Virus record (IMG/VR): IMGVR_UViG_3300006752_003878
Coordinates: 1-20,038 of that record
Direction: 5' to 3' (one strand)
From: a virus
Length of the DNA: 20,038 nucleotides
In this document: positions 7,238 to 14,366 of the stretch, in pieces
Layout of the letters: the number at the start of each line of letters is the position of its first letter
Position numbering within the stretch: the first letter of the stretch is position 1
The notes under the pieces: generated by a model
The model's input: only the letters and a program-made list of their open reading frames with translations
The model's database searches: none
What the model was told of the DNA's origin: nothing
Translations under genes and position numbers: made by a program

Positions 7238-8310
7238 TAAATTGAATCTCGAATTGTTTTATATAGTTCCTGCCCACTAAAGAAGTTAGTGTCTAGTTTT
7301 GATACTTGATCTTGGATTGTTGGAAGATACTGATTGTAATTCTTCATATAGTCATGCACTGATTGTATTATATTATCCTTGTGCAACAAATATTTATCAT
7401 AACTCTCAGTCCATTCGCTAGGATACTTGAACATAGTAAGTGCCATTTCACTGTAGCTCAGTCTATCTGGCACCATCGGAATAGCATCTACTAGTGCACC
7501 TTCGTACCAACTAATACCAAGTGTTTCTTGTAAATTAGCACTAAACACAAGTTTAGCCTCACCTAGCATCTTATGATATTCATCTTTGCTAAGTTGTTGT
7601 TCTTGACAAACAACAAACTCGTACTCAGGCATGCTTTGTGCTAGATCACGGAATATTTCGACTTGCTTCTCTGGAGCAATACGATGCGGAAACAAGATAA
7701 GATCACGCTTATTCATGCCCTTATATGCATCTAAACTGTTTTGCAAATACTCCATGGGCCAGCCGACTCTAACAGGTTCTTTCTCAACCATGCTACTACG
7801 GAATGATTCCTCAAACAAATCAATATGAAAATCTGTTGCAAAGAAGTTGTGATCGTAACAATCATACATACTGCGTTCTGCATTACGTACCCAGGGCTTA
7901 TCTCCAATAAGTCTGCCTAGAAAATCCTGCGGATCATAACTACCTGCATGCCAGAGACCACCAATGCGAATGTCAACACCCAATAGTTCTGCCATATAGC
8001 GTAGTTGAATAACTGTAGGATTCCAGGCATCGGTGTAGATAAAATAATCGCCGTTCTTAATAATTCCATCACAGAAATATTTACCTATTTGTTCAAGTTG
8101 TTTAGACTTGTACACGTTGGTGCCTCCAAAATTAAGGAAGGCACCAGGTGTAGTTGCTTGTGGAACATCTCCGCCACTGATAACCACAACTTCATCCAGC
8201 ACTGCAACATCTTGTATAAGTGCTTTTTGCAGTTGATCAGGTAGATGCTCTTTCCACTGCTTGGTGTAACGAGTATCAACTGCTTCAATATCCACAATAT
8301 ATACGGTCAT
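7237..8310 (-). CDS. GT-B glycosyltransferase (GT4-like)
   Basis: This 357-residue retaining-type glycosyltransferase has two Rossmann-like halves. The N-terminal half (1-180) contains the acceptor side, with YIYTDAWNP and IGGLWHAGS. The C-terminal donor domain begins near PHRIAPEKQ (208-216), where an Arg-x3-Glu-Lys element resembles the GT4 nucleotide-diphosphate contact. Glu262 and Glu270 in QETLGISWYEG form the EX7E motif of GT4 enzymes. There is no membrane segment. The start has CGGAG upstream. The gene is coupled to the UDP-sugar dehydrogenase-like gene, which may supply its donor. It could glycosylate a hypermodified base in phage DNA, a virion protein, or a host surface glycan; sequence alone does not decide. 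Confidence 0.85.
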   Translation of the reverse strand: MTVYIVDIEAVDTRYTKQWKEHLPDQLQKALIQDVAVLDEVVVISGGDVPQATTPGAFLNFGGTNVYKSKQLEQIGKYFCDGIIKNGDYFIYTDAWNPTVIQLRYMAELLGVDIRIGGLWHAGSYDPQDFLGRLIGDKPWVRNAERSMYDCYDHNFFATDFHIDLFEESFRSSMVEKEPVRVGWPMEYLQNSLDAYKGMNKRDLILFPHRIAPEKQVEIFRDLAQSMPEYEFVVCQEQQLSKDEYHKMLGEAKLVFSANLQETLGISWYEGALVDAIPMVPDRLSYSEMALTMFKYPSEWTESYDKYLLHKDNIIQSVHDYMKNYNQYLPTIQDQVSKLDTNFFSGQELYKTIRDSI

Positions 8311-8313
8311 TTA

Positions 8314-8586
8314 TTATCTCCGACCACTGCTAAAGTTGCCGCCTGGACGCTTATTACCGCCTCGATTTTCTTGGTATTGATTTAGGCGAAACTTTGCATC
8401 ACGCATCCAGTTCTTTGGAATACGTGTACCAGACTTAAAACGTTTGTACTCTGCATAACCTGCCGCATCTTCACGGTATAGATCTGCTTCGTCATACGCC
8501 CAGCCGAATTCTTTACAAAAACGCTTATAATCATCTAGGTCATCAAACACACGTTTGATAGCATTACTCATTGGTTTTCCAGCCAC
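8314..8586 (-). CDS. Small basic-tailed hypothetical protein, 90 aa
   Basis: The start is a GTG at 8586, seven bases after an AAGGAG site. An in-frame ATG five codons later (8571) is the alternative. The first 45 residues are charged and aromatic, predicted helical (DDLDDYKRFCKEFGWAYDEA). The last 20 residues are disordered-looking and Gly/Arg/Asn rich (ENRGGNKRPGGNFSSGRR), which suggests nucleic-acid contact. I recognise no family. It lies between the QueD-like gene and the glycosyltransferase and is almost certainly in the same message. Confidence 0.7.
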   Translation of the reverse strand: MAGKPMSNAIKRVFDDLDDYKRFCKEFGWAYDEADLYREDAAGYAEYKRFKSGTRIPKNWMRDAKFRLNQYQENRGGNKRPGGNFSSGRR

Positions 8587-8597
8587 GATATATCTCC

Positions 8598-9044
8598 TTA
8601 GGCTTTTGGAAAGGTGACAACACAACCGTTCTCACCATCTTCGCTCACTTCAATGTGAACTTCTCGGTTAGATCCGTACTTTGTACGAATCGCTAGGAAC
8701 ATTTCATCCGCAATCATTTCGCAACTCTTATAGTCTAGTGCAATTACATCTTCACTAAACAAACGTTGTAACCAACGACTGAATTGGATGAACTCGATTT
8801 CACGATCATCATGGAACACTTCAATGCTAACACGGAAGTGAAACATATGACGGTGAGGGTAACCCAGGAAACTTACATCGTCCCAATCACCTGTTGCCAG
8901 TTTGGGATCGTCTAGTGCCGCTGGGTATTTGTGGATACCTTCCTTTTGAAAGGTAACCCAAATTAGTCTTTTACTTTGATTTACTTGTTCTGCCATTGCT
9001 TGTTCACGCATTGCACCAAGTATCATATTATCTATTTCTGCCAT
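8598..9044 (-). CDS. Divergent QueD-like PTPS-fold protein
   Basis: QueD converts dihydroneopterin triphosphate (the FolE product) to 6-carboxytetrahydropterin on the way to preQ0. Here a 148-residue protein follows the fold's order. WVTFQKEGIHKYPA (29-42) matches the first strand with zinc ligand His38. HRHMFHFRVSIEV (64-76) matches the HGH zinc pair and second strand. IEFIQFSRWL (83-92) matches the IDF.ELK helix. LDYKSCEMIADEMF (103-116) matches LDH...PTSE. VSEDGENGCVV (133-143) matches the VxET strand with Glu135. The usual catalytic Cys between the first His and the HxH is absent, and the His of LDH is Tyr. It may have altered chemistry, or the resemblance may be misleading. The first 20 residues are an extra tail and the start has only a weak ribosome site. 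Confidence 0.55.
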   Translation of the reverse strand: MAEIDNMILGAMREQAMAEQVNQSKRLIWVTFQKEGIHKYPAALDDPKLATGDWDDVSFLGYPHRHMFHFRVSIEVFHDDREIEFIQFSRWLQRLFSEDVIALDYKSCEMIADEMFLAIRTKYGSNREVHIEVSEDGENGCVVTFPKA

Positions 9045-9045
9045 T

Positions 9046-9774
9046 TTAATAATCCATTACATAAGCATTCATTGATTTGCCGTTAGTATCACCAAACTCA
9101 TATTCAACATCTTCACCATCATAAAGAATGCTTTCTAAAATAGTGTCTCCGTTTGGATACTCTGTTGATTGAAAACTTAGTTTACTAAGATCAATTGGTT
9201 TTGTCAACTCTAAATGACAATCAACGAATGTACCTTTTTCAACACTCATTGCATACATCACATAGTTGTGACCATCTTCATCACGGTTGCCAACTTCGTC
9301 GAGGTCTAGTTCATTAATTTCACTGTCCAACTCGTTAGTGCTGATGAACTCTTCGAGGTCTGTGCTTTCAACAACTTCACCTATGACTTGTCCCCTAGAG
9401 AAAGGACCATCTTCTGAAACATCAATTTTATCAATACTGATATATCCACTACCAAGACTTACACCATTAGTGTGTGCAATGTCATCACACTCATACCATT
9501 CACTTTCAAGTTTTGCTTCTTCTGGAACAGTAATACCATGATCTTCTTCAAAGTCTTCTTGGTCAAAGATATAGTTACCAAACATATCGTCTTGATCGTA
9601 ACCATCATCATCTGTCTTATCACATTGTGCTTGCCAAAAATCATGTTGTGCTTTGGTAAGTTTGCCATAAACAAGTTCGCCGCCATATCCCCAGATACTA
9701 ATCTGATAGTCATAGGTTTTGCCTGCTACTTGATCCATGAACTCTTGCTTATCTTCTGTAGTTAAGTTAGACAC
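9046..9774 (-). CDS. Very acidic hypothetical protein, 242 aa
   Basis: The start is GTG at 9774, six bases after AGGAG. Counting by eye, about 60 of 242 residues are Asp or Glu and about 13 are Lys or Arg, spread over most of the protein with dense runs at 54-90 and 145-170. The N-terminal 45 residues and the C-terminal 60 residues alternate hydrophobic and polar residues like beta strands (YQISIWGYGGELVYG; TILESILYDG). There is no catalytic motif, signal or membrane helix. The charge pattern would suit a DNA-mimic, an anti-restriction protein or a structural regulator, but the family is unknown to me. Confidence 0.75.
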   Translation of the reverse strand: MSNLTTEDKQEFMDQVAGKTYDYQISIWGYGGELVYGKLTKAQHDFWQAQCDKTDDDGYDQDDMFGNYIFDQEDFEEDHGITVPEEAKLESEWYECDDIAHTNGVSLGSGYISIDKIDVSEDGPFSRGQVIGEVVESTDLEEFISTNELDSEINELDLDEVGNRDEDGHNYVMYAMSVEKGTFVDCHLELTKPIDLSKLSFQSTEYPNGDTILESILYDGEDVEYEFGDTNGKSMNAYVMDY

Positions 9775-9783
9775 TGTTATCTC

Positions 9784-10293
9784 CTATATCTCTGTGTCGC
9801 CAACATACTCACGCCAATCAGTGTATACTTTACGATCCATTAGGTCGTGTACACTATGGCACCAAACACCTGGATTACTATGTCCCCAAGTAGTATCATC
9901 AATCTTTAGTGTTGCATTATAATTCAACTGTTTAATATATGGTAGTTTAACTGAAATCATGTTAATGAAGTTGTCGTATTCTTCAAGTCCAAACTCTAAC
10001 AATTCTTCGTAATAGTGTACATCATAATCTAGTGTACACCAGTAACCTGATTTAAGCAGTGCTATAATCATATCTGCCCATGCTGCCCATTCAGCGTCTG
10101 ATTCAGGAGCAAAACTTTGACTTGTACCAAAGTATAAATGCTTGATACTGTGTGCATCTGCATGTTTTGCAATTTCATCAACAGGCTGTACACCAACAAC
10201 AAACAGTGTGTGTTCGCCTTTCATTAGAGTATTTTCTACTTCTGTGCCTGTAAAGTATATGACACCCTGGCGTTCGTTAGTATCTAGTCCCAT
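9784..10293 (-). CDS. Conserved-looking hypothetical protein, 169 aa
   Basis: I cannot assign a family with confidence. The protein has well-formed alternating strands and helices: TLFVVGVQ (28-35), IKHLYFGTSQSF, a Trp-rich helix (about 64-79), YWCTLDYDVHYY (about 83-94), ISVKLPYI and NATLKIDD, then SNPGVWCHSVHDL near the end. The strand-helix periodicity suggests an alpha/beta or partial TIM-barrel fold. Two Cys and several His and Asp residues could form a metal or active site, but no Cx3Cx2C radical-SAM cluster is present. ATG 10293 overlaps the preceding stop by 10 bases and has a GAGG site about 9 bases upstream. It lies between the zinc-dehydrogenase-like gene and the acidic protein. 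Confidence 0.7.
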   Translation of the reverse strand: MGLDTNERQGVIYFTGTEVENTLMKGEHTLFVVGVQPVDEIAKHADAHSIKHLYFGTSQSFAPESDAEWAAWADMIIALLKSGYWCTLDYDVHYYEELLEFGLEEYDNFINMISVKLPYIKQLNYNATLKIDDTTWGHSNPGVWCHSVHDLMDRKVYTDWREYVGDTEI

Positions 10294-11198
10294 TTAATAT
10301 ATCCTCTACCATAGTTTCCACTACGGTTATTAGCATCGTCAAATGCTTGTTTCCATTCATTATCTCTACTATAAGCTCTATCCCAGAAGTTGTCAACTGT
10401 TAAAGATCCATCTTCAATCCAAGTTTTACTCAAGCACATTGCTTCATAAAATGAAGGTGCTCTCGGACTTGGAAAGATCATCGTAACTGCTTTCCATAAC
10501 ATATTAGCAAGTGTAGTATCAATACCATTAGGCTTTTCGGTAGCCATAATTACAACAGCATTTTCGTTGATACAATCTGTATTAAACACACGATCATCTT
10601 CTTTTAAGTCAACAACAATATCATATGTGCCATCAAAATCTACTAGTAGAGGCGCACCATTATCGCCAAACCATTCTTCATTTGATCGACCTATAACATC
10701 TACACTAATGTTTGGATATAATATACGGAATGTTTGTAGCACTATTTTTGCAAGAAAACCACTACCAATTATTACTGCCCTGGGCAGTGGTGTGTTTATA
10801 GTTTGCAGTGCAATAGCATGCCTTGCTTGTAGCACACAGTTGACCCCGCATGCTACTGGCTCCAATATCCATTTAGGATCTGCTTCTGGAACTATAACCC
10901 ATTGTTCAGGTTTTACATGGTACTCATCAGCATATGCTGGCTCGCCTCGGGTTGCTACATACTGCCCGGGCTGTACTCCTGAAACACCACTGCCCACCGC
11001 AATCACTTGTGCAAGTCCTTCGTGTCCTTGCATAGGTATTGGTAGTGGACCAAAGTCGCCGTTCATCATCGCGATATCGCTACGACATACTCCTGTCATT
11101 ACTGCACGAACATGAATGTCTTGTGCATCTAACTTACCTGGAGAATACTTTGCTTCTTGAAACACACCATCTCCTAGTGTGTATAATATCTTAACCAT
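10284..11198 (-). CDS. Zinc-alcohol-dehydrogenase-like (MDR) oxidoreductase
   Basis: This protein of the medium-chain dehydrogenase/reductase superfamily probably oxidises an alcohol with NAD(P). The catalytic-zinc ligands are present: Cys38 (GVCRSDIAM), His59-Glu60 (MQGHEGLAQV) and Glu113 in EPVACGVN. The Rossmann turn is near 145-150 (IGSGFLAK). The four-Cys structural-zinc loop of classical enzymes is missing, and at 304 residues it is about 40 shorter than usual, mostly in the cofactor domain. Its start and stop both overlap neighbours. The pairing with a Gfo/Idh protein directly upstream suggests consecutive or alternative redox steps on a sugar or cyclitol. Confidence 0.82.
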   Translation of the reverse strand: MVKILYTLGDGVFQEAKYSPGKLDAQDIHVRAVMTGVCRSDIAMMNGDFGPLPIPMQGHEGLAQVIAVGSGVSGVQPGQYVATRGEPAYADEYHVKPEQWVIVPEADPKWILEPVACGVNCVLQARHAIALQTINTPLPRAVIIGSGFLAKIVLQTFRILYPNISVDVIGRSNEEWFGDNGAPLLVDFDGTYDIVVDLKEDDRVFNTDCINENAVVIMATEKPNGIDTTLANMLWKAVTMIFPSPRAPSFYEAMCLSKTWIEDGSLTVDNFWDRAYSRDNEWKQAFDDANNRSGNYGRGYIKWD

Positions 11199-12070
11199 TA
11201 GATTAGCTCTAGTTGTTTATGAATCCAAACGTCGCGAGAGAATTGTTCTCTCCAATATATATCATTATATAAGTTATCTAGTGCTGTGTCAACCATTTTT
11301 TCATATGCATCTTCTGGACATAGTCCTAAGGGCTCAGTATGAATAAGGTCACCTTGTTTGAAGAATTCAATATTAATCTTATCACCAACAGGGTTCTTCC
11401 AACTAGTAGTACAAGTATACATATGCCACTCATTGTTAAGCATAATCTCTGCACGATCATCAACATCGTACACACCGTCTTTGTTTACTACACCATAGTC
11501 TGTACTACCAACTGTATCTAGGTCATAGTGTTGATGCTTACTAGATGCATACAAACCTAAACTAGCCCATTCAGGTTCAAACACTTGTACCCAACTTAAA
11601 CAGTGTGGTAGTAAGTCTCTACTTACGCCTCCCCATGCACGATCTTTATCAGTAAACCAACTACCAGGATTTGGCACACGATTGTAATTGTGCCAGTTAA
11701 TTACAATTTCATCACTTTTTCGGGCTTGCATATAAAGTTCTTCAATGTTTGATCTATATTGATTGTTTTTAACCATTGCAAACCGCGTATTAGGAAATGT
11801 ATGCACTAGTGCTTCCCAATCTTCTGATGTACGTAATCCCGGCTTTTCTACAAACACGATCTTACAGTTGCTTGCAATACTGCGAGCAATAGTACCGTGT
11901 GTCCAGTTTGGCGTGCAAATGTGTGCTACATCAAACTCGCCTTCAACTTCTTCAATATCCCAATAGTCAGCAGGTTTGTTTTGATCTACAGTTGTTACAT
12001 TCCATAGTTTACTTTCGTAAATACTTTTGTATAGTTCGCCTATACCCATACCTACTATAAGAGCTCGCAT
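11198..12070 (-). CDS. Gfo/Idh/MocA-family oxidoreductase
   Basis: This NAD(P)-dependent sugar or cyclitol oxidoreductase homologue has 290 residues. The dinucleotide-binding start is ALIVGMGIGELY (3-14). ICTPNWTHG (51-59) is the family's nucleotide-site strand and VEKPG (74-78) carries the conserved Glu-Lys-Pro. GGVSRDLLPHCLSW (about 147-160) corresponds to the GG...D...H substrate region of inositol or glucose-fructose dehydrogenases. The C-terminal beta-sheet domain is somewhat short. It overlaps the transglycosylase stop by one base and the MDR gene by one base. The substrate is unknown. Confidence 0.83.
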   Translation of the reverse strand: MRALIVGMGIGELYKSIYESKLWNVTTVDQNKPADYWDIEEVEGEFDVAHICTPNWTHGTIARSIASNCKIVFVEKPGLRTSEDWEALVHTFPNTRFAMVKNNQYRSNIEELYMQARKSDEIVINWHNYNRVPNPGSWFTDKDRAWGGVSRDLLPHCLSWVQVFEPEWASLGLYASSKHQHYDLDTVGSTDYGVVNKDGVYDVDDRAEIMLNNEWHMYTCTTSWKNPVGDKINIEFFKQGDLIHTEPLGLCPEDAYEKMVDTALDNLYNDIYWREQFSRDVWIHKQLELI

Positions 12071-13569
12071 TATACTTCCTCGAATAAACTAAAGAATTGT
12101 GCGCTACTGTTGACACTCTTTTTGCCAACATGACCTCTTGTGCCAACTACTTTCATCCACAATCTTTGATAGTCATCAATCATTTGTAGTTGCTTATCTC
12201 TGTCATCTATTGTAAAAATGTGTGCAATTACATCTTTTACTTCTGTCTTATCAAATGTATCTTCTACTAGCATATAAGGATATCTGCCTTCATCAAACAC
12301 ACGATTTGCTTCTTGTACACTGCGCAAGTGTGTATACACATTATGATTCATCATTAACATGTAACTAAAACTATCCCAACTTGTGTTTGTTTGTTCGCCC
12401 ATGCGATTCAAACAAGTCGGGCTATAACATGTAACGTCGTTGACTTTCATCATTTGTGAAAGTGGACTAGGCATCCAGTTTTCATATAATGTAGCACAGT
12501 GATCATCATAAGGAGTTGTATTGGCATGTAGTGTTTTGTCATCAGGAGCTCTCTCCATTAAGTAACTCCACTTGCCTTCATTCTCTAGTGTATAACCACT
12601 ATACTGTGTACCATTACTTGTAGCAAGGAACGGACTAGCACAATCAAACGTAACAGTAAAGTTTTCATTAAACTGCTTGCGAATACCTCGTTGTATAGCA
12701 GTAAGTACCATTGCCCATTCTAGTTTACTTGTACCCAAGAAGTGCATTAAATCTTGTTTACCTTTTTCGAGTAATCCGTCATGTCCTAGTGTCACAACTC
12801 TACGTAGTGCTAGATGTACGTCGCACATGTTCTGCCCGCCCATTGCCCAGCCATTAAAGTGTGCATCTGGATACTGCTTAGGATCACTAAAGTGCTTCAT
12901 TTGCTCATACCAGTCATCTGCTTGTGCAAAGTTTTCACCTTGTAGTACGTTTAAGAATTTGCAGTTACCATTACGATTCTTAATAAAGTATTCGTTATTA
13001 AATTTTGTACCATCTGCGGCTTCTTGATATGAACTGATCTTACTTGCGGCACTGCCTTCTGGTGACCTATCTACCCATGCTGGAATATCAAGTATCATTC
13101 CATAGTCCATAAATTCGTCCATCCAGCGTAGCACACCATCACGTTTCTTTTGTGCTTTTTGACAACCACTGCCTGCACGCCAGTCGCCTTCCCACTTTCC
13201 TTTACCAATTTGGAAACCGCCACTATCACCTAACAACCAACTAGTTTCTCTGTTGCGAACGCGGTACATATCTTCTCTGTACAGATCCTTTTCAAGATCC
13301 AAACTAGCATGTCCTGCACTGTGTAGGCTCCAATTGTACTGCCAAAGTCCTTCGGGTGCAAGCCAGTTAAGACTTTCTACACCGTGAGGTAATCCTTGTG
13401 GGATACGAGCAGGATCAATGTAAGGTGTGCCACTGGCTTTTAGATTTTCATCATAAGGCAGTAGACCTCTGCGTTGTCTGCCTACAAACAGTGCATAGAA
13501 TGTACTCAGTGCTGGCAAAAACAAAGCATAGTCATTTTGATTTGCTGTTAGATTAGTTGGCAGTTCCAT
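12070..13569 (-). CDS. dpdA: TGT/DpdA-like DNA 7-deazaguanine transglycosylase
   Basis: Proteins of the tRNA-guanine transglycosylase superfamily exchange guanine for a 7-deazaguanine base; phage DpdA proteins do so in DNA. The superfamily's landmarks appear in order: GDSGGFQ (114-120) with catalytic Asp115; NVLQGEN (207-213) for the VQGG substrate loop; GWAMGG (240-245) for GYALGG; HFLGTSK (276-282) for YLMGVG; FDCASPFLATSNG (308-320) with nucleophile Asp309 for FDCVMPTRNARNG; and CYSPTC (381-386) followed by NHN (408-410), resembling a reduced form of the TGT zinc site. At 499 residues it is longer than tRNA TGT (about 370), with inserts near 50-110. It directly follows the sliding clamp with a TAATG overlap. 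Superfamily is strong; DNA rather than tRNA as the target is inferred from phage context and length. Confidence 0.83.
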   Translation of the reverse strand: MELPTNLTANQNDYALFLPALSTFYALFVGRQRRGLLPYDENLKASGTPYIDPARIPQGLPHGVESLNWLAPEGLWQYNWSLHSAGHASLDLEKDLYREDMYRVRNRETSWLLGDSGGFQIGKGKWEGDWRAGSGCQKAQKKRDGVLRWMDEFMDYGMILDIPAWVDRSPEGSAASKISSYQEAADGTKFNNEYFIKNRNGNCKFLNVLQGENFAQADDWYEQMKHFSDPKQYPDAHFNGWAMGGQNMCDVHLALRRVVTLGHDGLLEKGKQDLMHFLGTSKLEWAMVLTAIQRGIRKQFNENFTVTFDCASPFLATSNGTQYSGYTLENEGKWSYLMERAPDDKTLHANTTPYDDHCATLYENWMPSPLSQMMKVNDVTCYSPTCLNRMGEQTNTSWDSFSYMLMMNHNVYTHLRSVQEANRVFDEGRYPYMLVEDTFDKTEVKDVIAHIFTIDDRDKQLQMIDDYQRLWMKVVGTRGHVGKKSVNSSAQFFSLFEEV

Positions 13570-14300
13570 TACTTGCTCTGTGCTGGCAACAAGTAACGAT
13601 ATTCTGCAAGTCCGCTGTCAACAACAATTTCAGCAACACCATCGTCACTTACTTTAAATGTTGTATCGCCGCCAAGACTTAGAATCTTGCTGACTTGCTC
13701 AACGGGCCAAGCCCAACCACGTGTTACTTCACCTGCTACATCATGTTGGAATACAAAGTTACCAGCATGTGTACTATGGTCACCAAAATAAAACTTGAGG
13801 TTTTTGTCCTCTGTTTTAGCAATGAATGTAGTTTCTTCGCTATTAGCACTGATCATAAACTTAAAACGCTGAATGCTTGCTACTGTAGGCTCAAATTCAA
13901 TGCCCCAATTTACATCACGCATCTTAACAGTCTTAAGTTTTTCGTTAATGATCTCACTTGCCATAAAGCGATAATCATTCTTAAAGTCACCGCCGGCATT
14001 TTCAAAAGCAATACCAACTGGTACATTTTCACCGTTGCGCTCTTGTGTGTTAATACTAATGTTTGCGTTTTCTGCATACTCTGGAATACGCAGGATAACA
14101 CCTAGTTTGTCCAAGTTAGGCATACCAAAAGTGCCCATAAACTCTGCTACTGGTGTCTTAGTTGTTGCTTGCAGGATAACACTACGGTCTTCTGCAAGTC
14201 CTTCAAAGGTTGTTGTTTCGTCTGTGCCTGTTACTTTAACAAGACTAATAAAGCCAAGCGAATGTGTGTGCTTGACGATGTCGAGTAGATAATCTTTCAT
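13569..14300 (-). CDS. 45: DNA polymerase sliding clamp (gp45-like)
   Basis: This 243-residue processivity factor is close to T4 gp45 (228). Gp45 forms the trimeric ring that tethers gp43 to DNA and, with the sigma factor gp55, activates late transcription. The sequence shows the repeated strand pattern of the PCNA-like fold: VILRIPEYAENANISI in the middle, a basic helix face near NEKLKTVKMRDVNW, and a beta-rich C-terminal half ending in YRYLLPAQSK. Identification rests on length, this pattern and the position next to DNA polymerase. ATG 14300 has an AAGGAC site and sits behind a strong sigma70-type promoter at 14330-14358. The clamp-loader genes (gp44/62) that normally follow are replaced here by the accessory block. 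Confidence 0.82.
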   Translation of the reverse strand: MKDYLLDIVKHTHSLGFISLVKVTGTDETTTFEGLAEDRSVILQATTKTPVAEFMGTFGMPNLDKLGVILRIPEYAENANISINTQERNGENVPVGIAFENAGGDFKNDYRFMASEIINEKLKTVKMRDVNWGIEFEPTVASIQRFKFMISANSEETTFIAKTEDKNLKFYFGDHSTHAGNFVFQHDVAGEVTRGWAWPVEQVSKILSLGGDTTFKVSDDGVAEIVVDSGLAEYRYLLPAQSK

Positions 14301-14329
14301 CGAAGTGTCCTTATGTTTATAATATTAGT

Positions 14330-14358
14330 ATTATATTTAGGTTTTGGGATAAAGTCAA
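14330..14358 (-). promoter_or_regulatory. Near-consensus sigma70-type promoter for the clamp gene
   Basis: On the minus strand TTGACT (14358-14353) and a perfect TATAAT (14335-14330) are separated by exactly 17 bases, in the only non-coding gap between the methyltransferase-like gene and the clamp. Transcription would begin near 14323, leaving a short leader before the ribosome site. It could drive the clamp and the whole accessory block early in infection using host RNA polymerase. Confidence 0.8.
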
Positions 14359-14366
14359 GTAAAATA

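Noticed and set aside
10567-11115. Long open frame on the plus strand (182 codons)
   Set aside because: It lies entirely antisense to the well-supported MDR dehydrogenase gene and shows no family motif; it is a frame shadow, like the other plus-strand frames in the window.
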